Below are positions 60,462 through 64,000 of a stretch of DNA of 64,000 bases, one piece after another; position 1 is the stretch's first letter, and every line of letters starts with the position of its first letter. Origin of the DNA: Paenibacillus_E allorhizoplanae (lineage in GTDB: Bacteria > Bacillota > Bacilli > Paenibacillales > NBRC-103111); NCBI RefSeq assembly GCF_927798215.1, contig NZ_CAKMMW010000003.1, positions 62,001-126,000 of the forward strand. The letters run 5' to 3'. Made by a program: the position numbers and the translations under genes. The notes below the pieces were generated by a model. It made no database searches. It worked only from the letters and a program-made list of their open reading frames with translations, and was not told the origin of the DNA.

Positions 60462-61166
60462 CTACTTTTTTATGTTTAAAAATTGATGAGAATTCGGTAG
60501 AAAAGGTAGACTAGCTTCTCGCTTTTGAACGGTACATCCAGCCAGCACGAACTCGTTGATTAGATCAGGTAGACGCGAATATTCCTCTGTGCGGAAACTC
60601 ATTAAGGGGTAGATCCTTACCTCGCCACCTGGCTTGCAAACACGAAGCAGCTCACGAACAGCCCCTACATGAAACGCATAATCGAACTGCTCTTCATACA
60701 GAAAAAGAAAATGACTGCACATCACGAGATCAAAGCTCTCCGATTCGAATGGTAAAGAAGGTAAAGCAGCCATATGATATCTGGCTGCTCCTTCCATGCT
60801 TGAGAAGTCCTCTATAAAACGTTGTAAGGCTTGAATACGTCCTGCCCGATGTTGCTGAACAGATCCGTAAAACGTCCAGTCGTATACATCAACTAATTTG
60901 GCCATCTTCATGGCGACAAGCTCAATCTCTTGCATGCCATGCTCTGAGATAGCACGTGGCGACTTCTCATACAACGGATCAACCGCCTCTGCGTAAATCC
61001 CAAGCTGCCTTGCTTCAGACGTAAACGAAGATGCGCCACCAGCGACGTCCAACACTCGTTTTCCAACCAAATCTACCTTCTGCAGCATAAACATTTTCTC
61101 GTATTCGACATACGATCTTGAGGTCATAGCGACCCCAGTTTGCTCATAAACACGCTTCTGTTCCAT
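60462..61166 (-). CDS. Class I SAM-dependent methyltransferase
   Basis: The protein of about 234 residues has a SAM-binding motif I VLDVAGGASSFTSEARQLG (about residues 36-54) and a post-motif segment FDLVMCSHFLFLYEEQFDY, followed by VRELLRVCKPGGEVRIYPL. The substrate is unknown; no neighbouring biosynthetic genes are present. ATG 61166 has AGGAG 8 bp upstream; an ATG two codons earlier overlaps that site. The C-terminal end (LPFLPNSHQFLNIKK) is normal. Confidence 0.85.
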   Translation of the reverse strand: MEQKRVYEQTGVAMTSRSYVEYEKMFMLQKVDLVGKRVLDVAGGASSFTSEARQLGIYAEAVDPLYEKSPRAISEHGMQEIELVAMKMAKLVDVYDWTFYGSVQQHRAGRIQALQRFIEDFSSMEGAARYHMAALPSLPFESESFDLVMCSHFLFLYEEQFDYAFHVGAVRELLRVCKPGGEVRIYPLMSFRTEEYSRLPDLINEFVLAGCTVQKREASLPFLPNSHQFLNIKK

Positions 61167-61355
61167 GCTCATCTCTCCTCGACTCGGCTCATAACCCCTT
61201 CCCTCTGGAAAGGATTAGGAGAATTCTATCACGAGAAATTCCCCTGCGCAACAAGAAAATAACGAAAAAATCGATCCCCCTGTTTGGAAATAGCGGCAAT
61301 TTATGATACGATTGTTTACATCTATAAGCTTATTACAGAAACGAGGAAAAAAGCC

Positions 61356-61601
61356 ATGTCGCATCAACCCTTCAAAAGACATACGATTTATAAAAAAGAT
61401 AAATGGAACATGCTGAATGTCGAGGTTCAAGGCACCAAAATTGTTCTAACCGAAATCTCTGATCAATGGGGCGAAGAATGCCATACTTTTATTGGTCGAC
61501 CTGCTATGCTCCACTGGGCTAACGAGCGCTTTACCAAAGAAAATTTCGATGGTACAGAAGAAGAATTGCAAGCTATTATGGATGCTTTTAAAAACGTGTA
61601 A
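61356..61601 (+). CDS. Small soluble hypothetical protein (81 aa)
   Basis: The protein MSHQPFKRHTIYKKDK... has a short beta segment (WNMLNVEVQGTKIVLTEISDQ) and an acidic helical end. The start at 61356 follows GAGGAAAAAAGCC; the longer frame to 61284 lacks a site. No family is recognised. It precedes the manganese riboswitch of terC by 65 bp, with no obvious terminator between them. Confidence 0.6.
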   Translation: MSHQPFKRHTIYKKDKWNMLNVEVQGTKIVLTEISDQWGEECHTFIGRPAMLHWANERFTKENFDGTEEELQAIMDAFKNV

Positions 61602-61663
61602 AAAAAAGCGGACTATTTTGAAACGCATCGCATATACTAAACGTATAATCTCATAGTAACACT

Positions 61664-61790
61664 CCAAAGGGGAGTAGCTGATACAGTAAAGTCGTCAATT
61701 CGGATCCTCATCAGATCCCGGCTTTATTGGCAACGACAACGTTGTTAGCAAGACCTTTGCCATGTACATTGGTGAAGGTCTTTTTTGATG
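61664..61790 (+). ncRNA. yybP-ykoY manganese riboswitch with terminator
   Basis: Signature segments of the yybP-ykoY aptamer are present: AGGGGAGTAGC (61669-61679), GTCGTCA (61691-61697), GGCAACGAC, then GCAAGACCTTTGCC (61748-61761). The last part competes with a terminator AGACCTT-GAAGGTCT followed by T6 (61751-61786). Mn(II) binding should disrupt this terminator and turn on the TerC exporter. Confidence 0.92.
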
Positions 61791-61793
61791 AAT

Positions 61794-61832
61794 TAGAGCC
61801 TTCACCGGTCAAAAGGTGCTGGGCTCTTTTTT
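61794..61832 (+). terminator. Second terminator between riboswitch and terC
   Basis: GAGCC-CACC and GGTG-GGGCTC flank GGTCAAAA and are followed by T6. It lies between the riboswitch terminator and the terC start codon, so transcription must pass it too. Confidence 0.75.
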
Positions 61833-61867
61833 GCATCAAAAAAAACCTTGAAGGAGTGTGTTCGCGT

Positions 61868-62704
61868 ATGGATTGGTTGTCAACGGGCTTTTTCGTCTCT
61901 CTGCTAAGTATTATTCTGATTGACCTGGTGCTTGCTGGTGATAACGCGATTGTAATTGGGATGGCGGCACGTAATTTGAAAAAGGAAACACAAAAGAAAG
62001 TCATTCTCTGGGGCACGGTTGGCGCGATTGTGATTCGAGCTTTGGCCACGCTTGTGGTCGTTACGTTGCTCAAAATACCTGGGCTGCTGTTAGTCGGCGG
62101 TATCTTGCTTCTATGGATTTCGTATAAGCTTCTCAGCGAAAAGAAAAGTCACGAGGATATGAAAGTGAAGGACACTATGTGGGCAGCCATCCGAACGATT
62201 ATTATCGCTGATGCGGTCATGGGTTTAGATAATGTCATCGCAGTCGCTGGTGCTGCACATGGTAACTTCTTGCTCGTCATTATTGGTCTACTTGTCAGCG
62301 TTCCTATCGTGGTCTGGGGAAGCACCTTATTCATTAAATGGATCGAGAAGTATCCTTCGATTATTTATATCGGTGCAGGCGTACTGGCGCTTACTGCTGG
62401 CAAGATGATTACCGGAGAAAAGTTCCTAGCCCCCTTCTTCGAATCCAATCCGTTAGGCAAGTGGTTATTCATTGGATTACTCGTCGTCCTCGTACTTGGT
62501 GCAGGTAAATGGTCAAAGATGATTGGCTATCAAGTAAGTGTCGGGGATAGCGGACAATTAACACTTCCCAAAGAGCTTAGTGAAGAGGCACAAATTTCCC
62601 CTGAGGATCGTTTCACAGTTAAAATGGATTCTCGCGGCAAGTTTATTCTGGTGAAAGAGGAAGACGATGATTCGAACCAAGATTCCATGCAGCATGCCGG
62701 TTGA
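61868..62704 (+). CDS. TerC-family manganese exporter fused to AbrB-like domain
   Basis: The 278-residue protein has a TerC domain (about 1-215) with seven membrane helices. The metal-site motifs are LIDLVLAGDNAIVIGMAAR (helix 2) and IADAVMGLDNVIAVAGAA (helix 5), both with the conserved Asp-Asn pairs. The YjbE/MeeF-like group exports Mn(II), which fits the riboswitch. Residues 223-264 look like an AbrB/SpoVT swapped-hairpin domain (GQLTLPKELSEEA, DRFTVKMDSRGKFILV), followed by an acidic tail. Such a domain on TerC is unusual. The ATG at 61868 has GAAGGAG upstream. No gene follows in the same transcript with certainty. Confidence 0.9.
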   Translation: MDWLSTGFFVSLLSIILIDLVLAGDNAIVIGMAARNLKKETQKKVILWGTVGAIVIRALATLVVVTLLKIPGLLLVGGILLLWISYKLLSEKKSHEDMKVKDTMWAAIRTIIIADAVMGLDNVIAVAGAAHGNFLLVIIGLLVSVPIVVWGSTLFIKWIEKYPSIIYIGAGVLALTAGKMITGEKFLAPFFESNPLGKWLFIGLLVVLVLGAGKWSKMIGYQVSVGDSGQLTLPKELSEEAQISPEDRFTVKMDSRGKFILVKEEDDDSNQDSMQHAG

Positions 62705-62786
62705 AAAAGGAGTTTGACCCTGCGTAGCGAAAATTAGTATGATATGGAACAAGTATCATACTCTATAGGAAAAAGGATGATTTTCG

Positions 62787-62969
62787 ATGACCGATTCTGG
62801 ATCTATACTCACATTTGTAATTGTATCCTTTTGCCTTGCGATCATTTTAATTATGAAAAAAGACAGCCTACCAGCACAAATGAAACGCTATCTGGCTCTG
62901 CTGGCGATTGTTATGGTTTCCATATCCTTCGTTCTGATCTTGCTAAGCTTCTTCCGAGCAGGAACTTGA
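62787..62969 (+). CDS. Small two-helix membrane protein (60 aa)
   Basis: MTDSGSILTFVIVSFCLAIILI then KKDSLPAQMKRYLALLAIVMVSISFVLILLSF gives two membrane helices separated by a short basic loop. AAAAAGGATGATTTTCG precedes the ATG. It follows terC by 82 bp; no family is recognised. Confidence 0.6.
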   Translation: MTDSGSILTFVIVSFCLAIILIMKKDSLPAQMKRYLALLAIVMVSISFVLILLSFFRAGT

Positions 62970-63097
62970 ATTTACTTCCTTCCAGCTTTTTCATATAATC
63001 ATAATTGAATACGTAAACGGTCATACTAGGTGAAAACCATGGATTGGGATTTCAGTTAGAACATCCCTCATGGGAATATGCCGGGAGCGTGACCGCA

Positions 63098-64000
63098 ATG
63101 CGCCTTCTTTATGTAACAGCTGTAATGGGAATTCTTCTTAGCTCCATCCCTATAGCTGATTTACACGCAAAGGATTCCAGCTTACCCCAATCTCAAAACA
63201 AGGACAGGAGGGCTCCGATGACTCAATTATTGGAACGCAAGCAAGTACCGGCCGAGCACCGTTGGCAATTGGAGGATTTATTTGCTAATCAGAAGGCTTG
63301 GGATCAAGAATTTCAAGAGGTAAAAAGCTCGCTTAGCAAAGTCAGTGCCTTCCAAGGAAAACTTAACGATGCGGCTTCCGTGAAGCAAATTTTCCAATTG
63401 GAAGATGAGCTTTCTGTGAAAATGGAAAGATTATATGTCTACGCCAACATGAAGCATCATGAAGATACAGCTGAACCTGTTTATCAGGCTTTATCCGAAA
63501 AAGCAAAAAAACTCAGTGTTGAAGTTGGGGAAGCAGCTTCCTTCATTTCCCCTGAAATTCTAAGCCTCTCGGACGAAAAGCTTCAGCAGCTTGTGAGCGA
63601 TCCTTCCTTATCTTTTTATAAAGATACGCTTGAAGAAATGATTCGTCAGAAGCCACATACATTATCGAAAGAACAAGAAGCACTTCTTGCTCAAGCCGGC
63701 ACAATGGCGGGGGCGCCAAGTACGATTTTCGGAATGCTGAACAATGCAGACTTGAAATTCCCGAAGGTGAAGAATGAAAAAGGCGAGGAAGTTGAGCTTA
63801 CCCACGGAAGCTACATTCAGTTCCTAGAGAGCCGTGACCCTGAGGTTCGGAAGAATGCTTTCAAAGCGGTTTATGAAACGTACCGCAATAATCGGAATAC
63901 GATTGGTGCGACACTAAGTGCGAATATCAACAAAAACATTTTCTACGCCAAAGCGCGTCATTACCCTTCTGTTCTTGAATCCACTCTATTTGGTGACAAT
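63098..64000 (+). CDS. pepF: M3-family oligoendopeptidase F-like protein, C-terminus cut by window edge
   Basis: A zinc oligopeptidase of the PepF group, truncated on the right before the HEXXH active site. Recognisable N-terminal segments are LERKQVPAEHRWQLEDLFAN, ERLYVYANMKHHEDTAEPVYQ and KAFKAVYETYRNN. There are two in-frame starts. ATG 63098 gives a signal-like N-terminus (LLYVTAVMGILLSSIPIADLHA) and has GGGAG upstream. ATG 63218 has the stronger AGGAGGG site and gives a cytosolic protein beginning MTQLLERKQ, as in Bacillus YjbG. Both starts could be used. I list the longer form. Confidence 0.85.
   Translation, partial: MRLLYVTAVMGILLSSIPIADLHAKDSSLPQSQNKDRRAPMTQLLERKQVPAEHRWQLEDLFANQKAWDQEFQEVKSSLSKVSAFQGKLNDAASVKQIFQLEDELSVKMERLYVYANMKHHEDTAEPVYQALSEKAKKLSVEVGEAASFISPEILSLSDEKLQQLVSDPSLSFYKDTLEEMIRQKPHTLSKEQEALLAQAGTMAGAPSTIFGMLNNADLKFPKVKNEKGEEVELTHGSYIQFLESRDPEVRKNAFKAVYETYRNNRNTIGATLSANINKNIFYAKARHYPSVLESTLFGDN

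Overview
The window looks like a chromosomal segment of a low-to-moderate-GC, spore-forming Firmicute of the Paenibacillaceae (Paenibacillus or a close relative). Signs are the consistent AGGAGG ribosome sites with many TTG and GTG starts, an S-layer-homology (SLH) lipoprotein, copper-amine-oxidase-type stalk domains, a YjcZ-type mini-protein, a YtpB-type terpene synthase, a T-box in front of serS, a yybP-ykoY manganese riboswitch and an ammonium transporter with a GlnR/TnrA-type operator. I saw no rRNA, tRNA, transposase, phage gene or CRISPR array. Both edges cut a gene.

Layout. 1-3.0 kb: two envelope genes (a large secreted protein cut by the left edge and an SLH lipoprotein). 3.2-8.7 kb: rRNA modification (RsuA-type pseudouridine synthase, RsmF-type methyltransferase), a thioredoxin-like protein, a DUF309 protein, a small alarmone synthetase and pyrD. 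8.8-14.8 kb: sugar uptake, with ptsG-glcT and a CUT1 ABC transporter whose leader carries a promoter and a terminator that may be an attenuator. 15.2-22.3 kb: an envelope block with an L,D-transpeptidase followed by an operon for a CHASE2 class III adenylate cyclase, a FecR-domain protein and an NHL-propeller/stalk-domain protein. 22.4-30.8 kb: ferredoxin, mobB, dinB, citramalate synthase, a ResA-like thioredoxin, an MFS pump, a JAMM protease, a DnaQ-like exonuclease and a GlnD-like DUF294 protein. 30.8-39.1 kb: amt, a MerR regulator, a YugP protease, a GltC-like LysR regulator divergent from tpx, a DUF1499 protein, mntH with palindromic operators, and xylB.

39.1-39.85 kb is a gene-poor stretch with dispersed repeats, a hexamer array and a probable 6S RNA gene with its own promoter and terminator. 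39.9-48.4 kb: a DUF624 protein, YjcZ, the CshA RNA helicase, DUF4178 and DUF4247 proteins, YitT, TatA, a putative glycoside hydrolase and a 2-hydroxyacid dehydrogenase. 48.4-48.84 kb is a second repeat-rich gap with four copies of an AACGGACA element and ten copies of an octamer. 48.8-53.5 kb: serS with its T-box, pfkA, a ytpB-type terpene synthase and two unrecognised genes. 53.6-60.3 kb: a MATE-like transporter, an MFS transporter, a nitroreductase, an MMPL exporter divergent from a TetR regulator, and a cold-shock protein. 60.4-64 kb: a methyltransferase, two small proteins, a manganese-riboswitch-controlled TerC fused to an AbrB-like domain, and the start of an M3 oligoendopeptidase with both an export-type and a cytosolic-type start.

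Three themes recur. Metal homeostasis appears as mntH import against riboswitch-controlled TerC export. RNA-level control appears as a T-box, a riboswitch followed by two terminators, a possible attenuator, GlcT and a probable 6S RNA. Envelope sensing appears in the CHASE2-cyclase/FecR operon beside an L,D-transpeptidase, which is the best candidate here for an incompletely described system.
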